Origin: Knufia peltigerae
Taxonomy: Eukaryota > Ascomycota > Eurotiomycetes > Chaetothyriales > Trichomeriaceae
DNA length: 64,000 nucleotides
NCBI GenBank assembly: GCA_030247855.1
Contig: JAPDRN010000057.1
Coordinates: 145,621 to 209,620, forward strand
Direction: 5' to 3'
The notes under the pieces were generated by a model, which worked only from the letters and a program-made list of their open reading frames with translations, made no database searches and was not told the DNA's origin. The position numbers and the translations under genes were made by a program. Of this stretch, positions 8,635 through 16,796 are shown piece by piece; position 1 is the first letter of the stretch; each line of letters begins with the position of its first letter.

Positions 8635-9027
8635 CTAGTGTCCGTAGGAAGCCTGAGACTCCAAGTGCTGCCTGACCAAAGCGAGGTCACTGGCACGACC
8701 GCTGCACAAGAGACTCAGCGCGGGTGCCCCGCCGAACAGAGACGCCGAGTTCGGACGGTGCACCCAGGAGTCGGCTTGCTCCTTGCTGACAAAGATGGTG
8801 TGGAGTGCGCGGTACATGCCGATTAAGTGGCCCACGCGCTCAAGTGTTTCGGGTAGGCGGCCAGTCGATGTGTCGAACTCACCTATGGCAAAAGCACGAC
8901 CCACGTCATCTCCCAGGATCGCGCACTGCTCTTCTTCGGTCAGCGACCATGCTTTAGCAATCTCGGTAAAAATTCTTAGCGCCTGTTCCGCAAGATCGGA
9001 GCTGATAGAAGCAAACTGCTTGTCCAT
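8635..9027 (-). CDS. MbcA/ParS/Xre-type antitoxin, no toxin beside it
   Basis: The 130-residue protein ends in the toxin-binding region typical of MbcA/ParS/Xre antitoxins (DUF2384): ERVGHLIGMYRAL, then WVHRPNSASLFGGAPALSLLCSG. The N-terminal half is helical and contains an HTH-like stretch with LTEEEQCAILG. These proteins normally pair with a downstream RES-domain toxin that destroys NAD. Here the downstream side holds only the PPC relic, and upstream is a 211-base gap before a membrane protein gene. It may be an orphan, a toxin-loss relic, or act on a toxin encoded elsewhere. The reading frame is intact. Confidence 0.8.
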   Translation of the reverse strand: MDKQFASISSDLAEQALRIFTEIAKAWSLTEEEQCAILGDDVGRAFAIGEFDTSTGRLPETLERVGHLIGMYRALHTIFVSKEQADSWVHRPNSASLFGGAPALSLLCSGRASDLALVRQHLESQASYGH

Positions 9028-9238
9028 GACGATAGCCCATCAATTGGTGTTTCGGATGTCAGCGGCAGCTAGGTAAGTAGGCCTGCAACGTCAATGGAGT
9101 TGCCTGGAACATCTGAGCTTACTGGTCACCTTGCACGTCGCGGAGGGGCTTCAGCGAAGTTGCCAAGACTGCTCTACGAGTTAGGCGCCCTGCCGACGGA
9201 TCCAGAGTTCAAGGAGCTAATGCTCAATCTGTTGGGCC

Positions 9239-9889
9239 TCATGTTTGGCTCTGCAGCGTGCAACTGGTGCATTTCAAATCGAACAGCGGGGTTTCGTCAT
9301 TGGCGAGGTCTAGCAAAGCGTCACTTGACTTGGCCGCGGTCTCCCAGGGCTCGGCTGTCCACAGCGCGGCAAATGCCAAGCCTATGAGCAGAAGGCCCCA
9401 GGCTGCGGATCCAAAAGCGATGATCATTGCGGGCTGCTTGAGAATGACGAATGTAAGCGCAGTTGCTCCAAGTGTGCCGAGTGAGAAGTATGCCATTGTG
9501 AGTAGGAGCCCCTTCGCGAAGCGCACAGGATGTGATCGCGCGCTCTTCTTCCAAGATGCGGTGCCCGAATCGGAATGCCAATCAACCAGCGACCATATCG
9601 TCGCCAGACTCATCAGAGTTTTTGTAATCTCAGATCTCTTTCGGCGGCATACTCGCCGCACAAGCAGCGCGGGCAGGTACGTGCCCGTGAGCTGCCTAAC
9701 CAATACCTCAATTGAGAGATCGTCCAGAGCATCTGGATCTTTCCAGTTCTGAAGGAACTCCTTCCGTTTCGCGAACTGCGCATCGTGTCGCGAGATACCC
9801 CACCTAAGGATAGCCAGCGCGCCTGCTGCCATTGGCGCAACCAGCGCCAGTCCAGGTGTGGACACCATCAGAGTTTGCCAAGCAGCCAT
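9239..9889 (-). CDS. Hypothetical membrane protein
   Basis: I do not recognise the family. The 216-residue product has an N-terminal hydrophobic segment (TPGLALVAPMAAGALAIL), a basic cytosolic middle part (about residues 35-125) with many Arg and Lys, and two further hydrophobic segments near residues 130-150 and 157-177 (MIIAFGSAAWGLLLIGLAF), followed by a polar C-terminal tail. It therefore looks like an inner membrane protein with a soluble domain in the first loop. It lies alone between an antitoxin-like gene and a broken gene. Coding quality is reasonable, since the frame is long and no competing frame has a domain. Confidence 0.6.
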   Translation of the reverse strand: MAAWQTLMVSTPGLALVAPMAAGALAILRWGISRHDAQFAKRKEFLQNWKDPDALDDLSIEVLVRQLTGTYLPALLVRRVCRRKRSEITKTLMSLATIWSLVDWHSDSGTASWKKSARSHPVRFAKGLLLTMAYFSLGTLGATALTFVILKQPAMIIAFGSAAWGLLLIGLAFAALWTAEPWETAAKSSDALLDLANDETPLFDLKCTSCTLQSQT

Positions 9890-9988
9890 CTGTCATCCTT
9901 GCTTGTGAATTGTCTAGTTTCACTCGAGAAGCCAACTTTGGCAGTAGGGAATACTCTTACTTAAGCCAAGGCGCAGACGGCCATCCTC

Positions 9989-10608
9989 GTGCGCATGCAA
10001 ATGGCTTGCGCCCGACATGAGCTGATAGGCATGCTTCCTTCTATTGGCTACCAAGGCTTCCGCACCTCTCCCATCCCATCCGGGTGGGTGCAGATGGGCG
10101 GGCGCCGGGCACTGTGGTGTAACGGGCGCGAGGTGGCCAGTGTCACCCCGGCCAGCGAGGGTGGCTACCTTCTCCATCTGAACGCCCTGAAAATGTGGCA
10201 GACCAAGAACGCGCCACTCGCCAGCATCCTCCAGGGTAAGCGCTTCGCCGAGCGTTGGTGCGCCGCCAGGCTGTACCGGGCCTGCCGTTGAGAGAGGCCG
10301 TGGGCCGCCTGACAGATAGCACATCGATTGAGCCACGAGGGCCGCTCCCGGGCCTGCCCCCCACTCGTGAGCAACGGCAGCAGGCCCAGCGCCTAGACGC
10401 AGCAGCGGCGGCTGCATCTGCGCGGGTGATGGATGCGCTGGGGTCGCAGCGACCTCTCATAAGGAAGGAACACGGCACACGTCCGAACCCAGCCGAAAGT
10501 AGCTACTGGGATCGGATGGTGATCTGGAAGCCTTCTCCAGGCAGGGCGTATGTCCGCTTCTGGCCGAAAGCGGACACTGCATGTTATGTACAGTTCCCCG
10601 CCATATAG
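9989..10608 (+). pseudogene. Conserved hypothetical gene with a frameshift
   Basis: Two overlapping plus-strand frames join into one protein. The first (9989-10291) carries IGYQGFRTSPIPSGWVQMGG and ends soon after ERWCAARLYR. The second continues with GLPLREAVGRLTD and then an Ala/Gln-rich tail (TREQRQQAQRLDAAAAA). The break is near 10272, at CTGTACCGGGCCTG: one extra G in the run would restore a single frame. Small proteins with this layout occur in Xanthomonadaceae, from memory and without a known role. It is either a recent pseudogene or a sequencing error. The second frame runs on into a palindromic repeat and stops at 10608; the genuine C-terminus is probably earlier. Confidence 0.6.
10552..10575. 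repeat. Island palindromic repeat, copy 1
   Basis: A 24-base imperfect palindrome: GTCCGCTT, an eight-base centre (CTGGCCGA), then AAGCGGAC. It can form a hairpin with arms of about eight pairs. Three more copies lie at 16457, 17377 and 20537, all within the island and in or next to intergenic sequence. Confidence 0.8.
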
Positions 10609-10705
10609 CTGGTCTGCCCTAGGCTATCCGATTAGGACGATGGCTTGGATGGCATGGCCGCAAGGAGAAGAGGACGCAGTGGACCGGCCAGAGTTTCATA
10701 GACAC

Positions 10706-11521
10706 TCAGGAGCCGCTTTGCGCGTAACGCCGCTCAAACTCTACAGGTGACAGGTCGCCAGCGGAACCATGACGACGGACTGGGTTGTAGAACATCTCGA
10801 TGTAGTCGAAGACATCCGACCGTGCCGCCTCCCGGCTTGGGTAGATGCGCCGCTTGATTCGCTCCTTTTTCAGTGCGCTGAAGAAGCTCTCGGCTACGGC
10901 CTTGTCGTGGCAGTTCCCCCGATGGCTCATGCTTGGGACCATGTGGTGGTTGGCGAGGAACGAGCGCCAGTCGTCGCTGGTGAACTGGCTACCCTGATTC
11001 GAATGCACCAATACGCCAGGAGCTGGCTTCCGCTTCCACACTGCAGCCAGCAAGGCCTGCAGCACAAGGTCGCTGGTCATGGTTGCGGAGGTTGCCCAGC
11101 CGACAACCTGACGCGAGTAAAGGTCGACGACGGCTGCCAGGAACAGCCAGCCTTGGTAGGTACGGATGTAGGTAATGTCGGTGACCCAGACCTTGTCTGG
11201 AGCACACGGTCTGAAGTTGCGATTCAGAACATTCGATACCACGCCAGCCGGGCCGCCTCGGTGTCGTGGCTTGCTCCCATAACCGACCTGAGCACGCAGG
11301 CCTTCGGATTTCATCAAGCGCAGGACCCGGTGACGGCTGCAGCTCTCGCCTGATTCGCGCAGGTCAGTAGTGATCCTGCGATATCCGTAGACGGCCCCAC
11401 TGGACAGCCAATGGTGCTTGATGAGGCCGAGAAAGCGCTGATCCTCACGGTAATGAGCACTGCTTTGTTGTCGCAGCCACGCCTTGTACCCTCTGCGATG
11501 AACGCCCAGCACCCTGCACAT
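10706..11521 (-). CDS. IS3-family transposase OrfB (DDE integrase)
   Basis: This 271-residue product is the catalytic half of an IS3-type transposase. An HTH_21-like region (YGYRRITTDLRESG) precedes an rve integrase core with the first acidic residue in VWVTDITYI, the second in VLVHSNQGSQFTS, and the glutamate in DKAVAESFFSALKKE. In the second block the usual HSDxGSQ reads HSNQGSQ, so the normal Asp is Asn; that may impair catalysis. The real protein is made as an OrfAB fusion: in the -1 frame upstream the sequence continues KYAFIGENVRQFPLLS, which is typical for this family and links it to OrfA. Confidence 0.88.
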   Translation of the reverse strand: MCRVLGVHRRGYKAWLRQQSSAHYREDQRFLGLIKHHWLSSGAVYGYRRITTDLRESGESCSRHRVLRLMKSEGLRAQVGYGSKPRHRGGPAGVVSNVLNRNFRPCAPDKVWVTDITYIRTYQGWLFLAAVVDLYSRQVVGWATSATMTSDLVLQALLAAVWKRKPAPGVLVHSNQGSQFTSDDWRSFLANHHMVPSMSHRGNCHDKAVAESFFSALKKERIKRRIYPSREAARSDVFDYIEMFYNPVRRHGSAGDLSPVEFERRYAQSGS

Positions 11522-11574
11522 GGAAAGCAGCGGGAACTGGCGAACGTTCTCGCCTATGAATGCGTACTTCGCCC

Positions 11575-11859
11575 TTACCCCCTGGCAAAGTACGCGGCGG
11601 CTTTTTCTAGAATGTCGCGCTCCTCGGTCACGCGCTTGAGCTCGGCCTTCAAACGCCGGACCTCAGCGGAGTCGCGATTGCCTGCATCTGTGCCGGCAGA
11701 GGGAACGTCGATCTTGGTCCTCGCCGCTTGCACCCAGCTGTAGAGAGTGTGCTTCGGGATGCCAATGCGTGCTGCCACATCCACTACCGTAAAGCCGCGC
11801 TCGATCATCTGCTTAATTGCCTCGGCCCTGAACTCATCTGCATACCGTTTATTGCTCAT
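11575..11859 (-). CDS. IS3-family transposase OrfA (HTH)
   Basis: OrfA is a short helix-turn-helix protein (KRYADEFRAEAIKQMIERGFTVVDVAARIGI) with a C-terminal leucine-zipper-like helix (VRRLKAELKRVTEERDILEKAAAYFA). It binds the IS ends and forms the N-terminus of the OrfAB transposase after programmed -1 frameshifting. The candidate slippage site is the run of five G in GCCAGGGGGTAA just before its stop. I use the ATG that opens MSNKRYADEF; a GTG 21 bases earlier is in frame. Confidence 0.88.
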   Translation of the reverse strand: MSNKRYADEFRAEAIKQMIERGFTVVDVAARIGIPKHTLYSWVQAARTKIDVPSAGTDAGNRDSAEVRRLKAELKRVTEERDILEKAAAYFARG

Positions 11860-12026
11860 AGGCGCCTCTTTTGTTGCCACTAATTATGGCTCCATTGGTA
11901 TCTACGAAGGGCTGGCCGGTCCACTGTCCCGAATATGAATTTCCGTTTCTTGTGCAATACTGCGGAGGCATTGACGCGGCCAGTGCAAGGGATGAATTGG
12001 AAGCCGCTCACTTACAAGGAAAGCGC

Positions 12027-14690
12027 ATGAAGCGATTGAGTAAGTCGCGGCCGAGAGCGGCCGCCCTAAGCATGGCTCTAGGCTTTGGTATCCTCCAAGC
12101 GAGTGGCAGTGTGCAAGCGTTCTCGGTCAGCGTGCATGCTGACATCACCAAGGAAGAGTTGGCTCAAATACAAGGTCGTGCAGGCGCAGGTCTAGTGTTC
12201 CAGTGGGACGATCTCGCCTTGAAACACATCGCCGACGCGAACCGCGCGGTTGATGACATCCTTGATGGATCTGCCGCCCTGTATAGCCCAGAGCGTCACT
12301 TCACCAACGAGGACGTTTCTGCGGCCAGCGAACGAATCATTGAGCTCCGTCGGCGCATCATACATACCGCACGAACCACAAGGCCATTACCCAGCGGCGC
12401 ACGACCGGGCTCTCAGGTGATCCGGGAAGACTTGGGAAAGGTGATCCATACCATCCAGGACTACTACTCGCACGGTAACTGGGTAGAACTGGGAAATACC
12501 GACATTGATCGCCGGCTTGGCGTATCGGTGATCCCCAGAGTTCCAACGTCGGTCGCTCCTTGCCCATCCAACCCTAACTCCTATGCCCCTAGCGCAGGTG
12601 GCGCGCTGAGCACGTCGTACTTCATCGGGCATGGTTCGCGAGAAACAATAGGATGTGACCTTCAACAACTTCCGGCCAACAAATGCTTCCACGGCAACTA
12701 CCGCCCCACCTGCATGGGGGTCAATAAGGACCTGAGTGCTGCAGATGCTGCATCTGAAGGTGTGGCGCAGAATCCACTGCATGGCGCTGCGCGCGCGCTC
12801 GCAGCCAAGGCAACCCGCGAGTTTGTTCAGGGCATCGTCGATGAGCTGGAAAATGACTACGATGCTCTGAGACAGGTCTTCAACCTACGCTCATCATTCG
12901 TTGCAGTCGTTGACCACACCACCAGCATGTCTGCCAGCATAGCTGGTGCGAAGAACCTTGTCGGGCAGATGGTCAACGCCGTTTCGCAAAACGCAGAACT
13001 GGCACCGGAAAACTACATCCTGGTTAGCTACGGTGATCCAGAGGTGGACCCCGCGATCGTCACCGTTGATCCGCAAATGTTCCTATCCCACATCAACGGC
13101 ATCTCACTGCATGGTGGTGGAACCGACTGCCCAGAACTCACTAACTCCGGCATCCTGACCGCCGCAAACGCGGCATCGTTCGGCGCGGATGTATGGGTTT
13201 TCACTGATGCCACATCCAAGGACCGTGACAAGCTCAACGCGTTAACGGCCTTGGCCAAGTCGAAGGGGCTCAAGATCAACTTTGCATTGACTGGCAGTTG
13301 CTCCCCGACCGATCCCGGTTATATACAGCTGGCTAGTGACACTGGTGGCCAAGTGATGCGCGTGCAGCCGTCCCAGATTGGGCAGCTTGCCGATGCCATC
13401 ATTCCCGCAATGGGATATGGGCGCGGTGAAGTTCTCAACGTTAGCAAGATGCTAGCCAATGGAAGCATCGACAGTCACAGCCTGCCAGTGGAGACCGGCA
13501 TGCGCGAGGTGACCATCGCGCTGTCAGTTCCACCTAACGATGTTCCGGCTAATCATAATGTCGTGCTTACGGATCCTAGCGGTGCGGTCGTAGTGTCGGG
13601 CCCGGGTGTGACGATTAAAACTTTCAATGACAACTACACTGCTCGCATCACCGCACCGACACCAGGATTGTGGTCAGTAGCGATTTCTGGCAGTGGGCCA
13701 TATGCCCTAACAGCTGGAGGCGTCGGCTTAGTCCAGTTCCCGCTCTTCGAATTTGTGGACGTGAATGCCGATATCCACGGTGGCTTGTTCCCGCGAGGCG
13801 GATTACCCCTCGTGGGGGAGGATGCACTTGCATCGGCTTCTGTGTTTGGTCCGGTCACCGGCGTAGCGTTCGAGGGCATCGACTTGGCAGGCAACACTTT
13901 GTACTCCATACCAATGTCCCAGCAGACACCGATGGAGGATGAGGACAACTACGTTGGATCGGTGCCAGTAAGCGGCGTGCCCTTCCGGGTTCGTGCGCGC
14001 GGTGTTGATGACCACGGCAGAGCATTCACACGTGTGCATCCTGCGGTATGGTCTGCAAGCACGTTGGCGATCCGTCGCAGCGAACAGATTCCTGTGGAGG
14101 GCGCGGCAGGGCATGCGGTGGTGGTTCCGTACGAAGTCACTAATAGCGGCGTGACAGGACGCTTCCAGCTTTCTGCGGCGGTCGACAACGGCTTCGGTGC
14201 ACAAGTAGAGCCAATGCAGATAGACATTGCGTCAGGCCAAACGGCACGGGTCCTTGTAACCTACGCTATTCCCGATGAATCAGCCCTGTTGGAGACTGCA
14301 AAAGCAGTGATCACCGCGACGCGTGCAAGTAACCAACGCGACTACAACAGCGTGTCGACTCACGTTTCCTCCAACGGGGTCGCCATTCGGAGCATCGCAC
14401 CAGGAGAAGTCGCGGACGGCTTGAATGGGGCTGCGGGTGACGACATTGCCTTCCGCGTGCCACTTCCCATTGGGAAGACCTCGCTTAGCATAATAAGCTA
14501 TGGTGGCGCAGGGAACATCTCATTGTTTGGCGCCGATGGCCGTCCGGCCTCACGCGAATCGTACGACGTGTCTTCTACGCGGCAAGGCAACGCAGAGACT
14601 ATCCGTTTAACCGGATTGGCGGGTAGTGCGGTTTACTTCATTGTCAGTGGTGAATCCGCCTTCTCGGGCGTGTCGGTCCGCGTTCAGTAA
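12027..14690 (+). CDS. Large secreted HET-C/VWA-domain protein
   Basis: The product is about 887 residues and has a Sec signal peptide (positive start KRLSKSRPR, hydrophobic core, cleavage near VQA-FSV). The N-terminal domain resembles HET-C proteins: HADIT at the start, then a His-rich block with KVIHTIQDYYSHGNW. A von Willebrand A domain follows from about residue 285, with a partly degenerate metal motif DHTTSMSAS in place of DxSxS. Ig-like beta domains and a PPC-like C-terminus complete it. VWA7-like proteins combine HET-C and VWA; their bacterial role is unknown to me. The start is the ATG after the IS3 end; the frame is open upstream only by chance. A hairpin terminator follows directly. 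Confidence 0.75.
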   Translation: MKRLSKSRPRAAALSMALGFGILQASGSVQAFSVSVHADITKEELAQIQGRAGAGLVFQWDDLALKHIADANRAVDDILDGSAALYSPERHFTNEDVSAASERIIELRRRIIHTARTTRPLPSGARPGSQVIREDLGKVIHTIQDYYSHGNWVELGNTDIDRRLGVSVIPRVPTSVAPCPSNPNSYAPSAGGALSTSYFIGHGSRETIGCDLQQLPANKCFHGNYRPTCMGVNKDLSAADAASEGVAQNPLHGAARALAAKATREFVQGIVDELENDYDALRQVFNLRSSFVAVVDHTTSMSASIAGAKNLVGQMVNAVSQNAELAPENYILVSYGDPEVDPAIVTVDPQMFLSHINGISLHGGGTDCPELTNSGILTAANAASFGADVWVFTDATSKDRDKLNALTALAKSKGLKINFALTGSCSPTDPGYIQLASDTGGQVMRVQPSQIGQLADAIIPAMGYGRGEVLNVSKMLANGSIDSHSLPVETGMREVTIALSVPPNDVPANHNVVLTDPSGAVVVSGPGVTIKTFNDNYTARITAPTPGLWSVAISGSGPYALTAGGVGLVQFPLFEFVDVNADIHGGLFPRGGLPLVGEDALASASVFGPVTGVAFEGIDLAGNTLYSIPMSQQTPMEDEDNYVGSVPVSGVPFRVRARGVDDHGRAFTRVHPAVWSASTLAIRRSEQIPVEGAAGHAVVVPYEVTNSGVTGRFQLSAAVDNGFGAQVEPMQIDIASGQTARVLVTYAIPDESALLETAKAVITATRASNQRDYNSVSTHVSSNGVAIRSIAPGEVADGLNGAAGDDIAFRVPLPIGKTSLSIISYGGAGNISLFGADGRPASRESYDVSSTRQGNAETIRLTGLAGSAVYFIVSGESAFSGVSVRVQ

Positions 14691-14697
14691 GACAATT

Positions 14698-14722
14698 GCC
14701 CGGCTGCGCTTAGCAGCCGGGC
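14698..14722 (+). terminator. Rho-independent terminator
   Basis: A perfect ten-pair stem (GCCCGGCTGC / GCAGCCGGGC) with the loop GCTTA is followed by CTTCTTC. It begins eight bases after the HET-C/VWA stop codon and should end that transcript. Confidence 0.8.
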
Positions 14723-14742
14723 CTTCTTCCGGAGTATTTTGG

Positions 14743-15006
14743 ATGAAAACGGCTTGGAACGTGCTGGCTGCGGTGTCACTGCTGTGCGCTGCGCTCTCAG
14801 CGTGGCTGCTTTTAACTTCTTCAGCGGGGCCAAGGATGTATGCGGCCATGCAGTTCCTCCTTGCGGGATTGCTGGTGTCCGTGATCTGTGCAATGTTGTC
14901 GGTTGCGCTTGCCGAAAACAGGCAGCGGGCGTTAAGTGCTGCATTGCTCGCCGGTTATGTCTTGGCAGTGGTGGTCTACTTTGGATCAATGGGGAACGTT
15001 AGTTGA
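14743..15006 (+). CDS. Small integral membrane protein
   Basis: The 87-residue product is mostly hydrophobic, with three probable membrane segments (WNVLAAVSLLCAALSAWLLL; MQFLLAGLLVSVICAMLSVAL; AALLAGYVLAVVVYFG) separated by short polar loops that contain ENRQR. No family is recognised. I chose the ATG at MKTAWN rather than an earlier start inside the preceding gene, because it follows the terminator and has GGAGTATTTTGG upstream. Association with the HET-C/VWA gene is by position only. Confidence 0.55.
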   Translation: MKTAWNVLAAVSLLCAALSAWLLLTSSAGPRMYAAMQFLLAGLLVSVICAMLSVALAENRQRALSAALLAGYVLAVVVYFGSMGNVS

Positions 15007-15567
15007 TTGCGGCCTTTCGGCGCGATCGCGGTCGATTACCGCGGGCCATAGGCATTTAGAGCGGAGAAGTTTAAGAAAACCTGTTATCGAGCAAGGCAAT
15101 TTAGTTGACTGCAGCAGATGCCAACCCCACGAGCCGGCAAAGCAGCTCATGGACGTCACGCCTTAATAGTCGGAGGAGCCAGGGCCGGTCACAACGCAGA
15201 TAACAAAGGAAGTTCCGCCGCTCAAAGGTCCCCGTCAGCGCTATCGCCGATCATCTGGTGCTCTGCGAGACGTGCTCGGCGAACACACGCTTCCAGAGCA
15301 GCAGCGAGCTGCGTCGCTGCAGAGATACTGAGCTCGAGCTCCACGTTAGCGATTACGTCCCCGTCCTCGTAATCCAAATGCCCTCCTCTCCCTGTTTTCC
15401 GCAGTTCCGATGATGGATTGAGCATCTACGCTTCCAGATTAATGCAACCATCGTGCACCTTCGACAGGTCAGATGGCCTTGGCGATAGGCGATCACATCT
15501 GCCGTTATCATTACGCTCATCGTCGTTTCCCTCAGTTTTGTAGCGTTACGGTCAGGCAAACCCCAAC
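15007..15567. other. Decayed stretch with a possible small gene remnant
   Basis: No intact gene is supported. On the minus strand a frame at 15222-15425 ends with GDVIANVELELSISAATQLAAALEACVRRA, which has the look of a real protein, and a second frame at 15353-15559 includes MSVMITADVIAYRQGHL. Joined by a frameshift near 15400 they could be one short decayed gene of unknown family. Confidence 0.35.
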
Positions 15568-15955
15568 ATGATGCTATTGCTCAGACACGCAGAAAGCACC
15601 GCCAATGCAGGCCAGATTACGCATGACCCAGCCGCCAAACCCCTGACTGCGGCCGGTCACTTGCATGTCCAGCGGCTCGCCAGCTCCGCTTTCTTCGATC
15701 TGTAGACACGGTGTGGAATTCGCCCTACCTGCGGGCGACGCAGACAGCCGCCCCACTGCGGCACGACACAGCGTGCTAGTTCACGAACTCCAGTCCCAAG
15801 AGTTCACGTGCCTTTGCCCCTCCCGTTGCGCAGCAACTGCGGCAGTTGATCGAGCTCAATGGGTCGAAGACTACTGGGAGCGCTGCGAGCCCCAATACAT
15901 CGACGGCCCGGGCGCCGAGTCATTCTCCTCGCTGGTTCAACGTGGAGATACCGCC
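15568..15955 (+). pseudogene. Histidine phosphatase N-terminal half, two frameshifts
   Basis: Pieces of a phosphoglycerate-mutase-like histidine phosphatase appear in all three plus frames in the correct order. First comes MMLLLRHAEST with the catalytic RHG/RHA motif, PLTAAG, and a stop at 15703. Then SPYLRATQTAAPLRHDT appears in a second frame from 15720. Finally HELQSQEFTCLCPSRCA and WVEDYWERC..YIDGPGAESF appear in a third frame. At least two indels are needed to rejoin them. The last frame then leaves the family at about 15955 and continues as a different protein. A relic gene. Confidence 0.8.
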
Positions 15956-16381
15956 CCGTACCCCAAGGTGTACGACGTGATGGCAATCGACCAAGAGACC
16001 CGCGCGTGGGTTCTGAACCGCAATGGCCGTCTGCACGTGAAAACGTCTGACGATGGTGTCGGCATTGATGAAGTCATGACTGTTGTGTCCGGTGACCCCT
16101 TCACCTGGATGTTCGTGCTGCCCGACGGTGTTCTCGCCCGTCTTACCGTCCTGGAGATCAACCCGGCGGGTCCGGCTATCCGTCTGAGCTACCCGGGCCT
16201 GGGCATGCACGCGGGTTACATGGATCCTGCCCGTGGCCTGATCGTGGCCTACGCTCACGGTCCGGAGAGCTTCACGATTCGTTTTGAAGAGTCCGCAGTG
16301 ACGCACTCGGCGCTGCAGAACACCAATGACTGGGTGGACTTCAGCAATGAGATGCCGACGCTGAGGTCGAAGGTCGGTTAA
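15956..16381 (+). CDS. C-terminal part of an unknown protein fused to the phosphatase relic
   Basis: The frame that leaves the phosphatase relic continues for about 140 codons as VYDVMAIDQETRAWVLNRNGRLHVK and so on to LRSKVG. It looks like a genuine, beta-rich, water-soluble protein, but I cannot assign a family. There is no start codon with a good ribosome site at the junction, so it is probably the truncated 3' end of another gene joined by recombination. A hairpin terminator follows 18 bases after the stop, which supports it as a real gene end. Confidence 0.4.
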   Translation, partial: PYPKVYDVMAIDQETRAWVLNRNGRLHVKTSDDGVGIDEVMTVVSGDPFTWMFVLPDGVLARLTVLEINPAGPAIRLSYPGLGMHAGYMDPARGLIVAYAHGPESFTIRFEESAVTHSALQNTNDWVDFSNEMPTLRSKVG

Positions 16382-16398
16382 GAGCGCCAGTCAACGCG

Positions 16399-16426
16399 AG
16401 GTGCGCGAAAGCGCACCTGGCTTTTG
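16399..16426 (+). terminator. Rho-independent terminator
   Basis: An eight-pair GC stem (AGGTGCGC / GCGCACCT) with a GAAA tetraloop is followed by GGCTTTT. It lies just downstream of the unknown frame that ends at 16381. Confidence 0.75.
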
Positions 16427-16456
16427 TGCCTCTATTAAGCCATGGACCCAGCTGAC

Positions 16457-16480
16457 GTCCGCTTCTGGCCGATAGCGGAC
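16457..16480. repeat. Island palindromic repeat, copy 2
   Basis: The same 24-base palindrome as at 10552, with one change (GATAGCGGAC instead of GAAAGCGGAC). It lies between the terminator at 16.4 kb and the phosphatase gene. Confidence 0.75.
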
Positions 16481-16796
16481 AGCCAGGGGGATGGCGCCCA
16501 CCTACCGTTCCCTGGGCGATTCACCAGCGGTGGCATGCGTACGTCCGAGAAACATGCATCCCAAGACGTGGCGGGGCTGGAACTGTGCCTCACCGCCACC
16601 TGGAACGCTGGCCCGCAGGCTCGTTCCAATGTCGAATGTCGCTTGGATCCTCTCTCAAGAGTTGGGCGATTCTGAGCTGCTTCCGGCACTCAGCCAGGTC
16701 CTAGCTGCACCACTAGGCTCACGGTTGGACATTCAGTTCAAAAGCGGGCAGCGTTTGCTTCTCGCCCTAAGTGGCAATCGATTTCGGAGAGCGCAG

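Larger units (their letters stand above)
10677..11926 (-). mobile_element. IS3-family insertion sequence
   Basis: The element holds the two-frame IS3 arrangement: a small HTH protein and a DDE integrase, both on the minus strand. Its ends are inverted repeats: CAGTGGACCGGCCAG at the left end, and its complement CTGGCCGGTCCACTG at the right end. If the IS proper begins with TG and ends with CA it spans 10680-11923, 1244 bp. The flanking three bases are CAG and CTG, so there is no matching 3-bp target duplication, which hints at an older insertion or later rearrangement. The element sits right upstream of the secreted HET-C/VWA gene and supplies the open frame that extends that gene artificially upstream. 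Confidence 0.88.

Noticed and set aside
8216..8638. Independent 140-codon gene
   Set aside because: Only its first half is protein-like (PPC domain) and it lacks a genuine start; it is a fragment.
11871..12026. Upstream extension of the HET-C/VWA gene into the IS3 element
   Set aside because: The extra 52 codons read through the IS inverted repeat and would bury the signal peptide; the ATG at 12027 gives a normal signal peptide.
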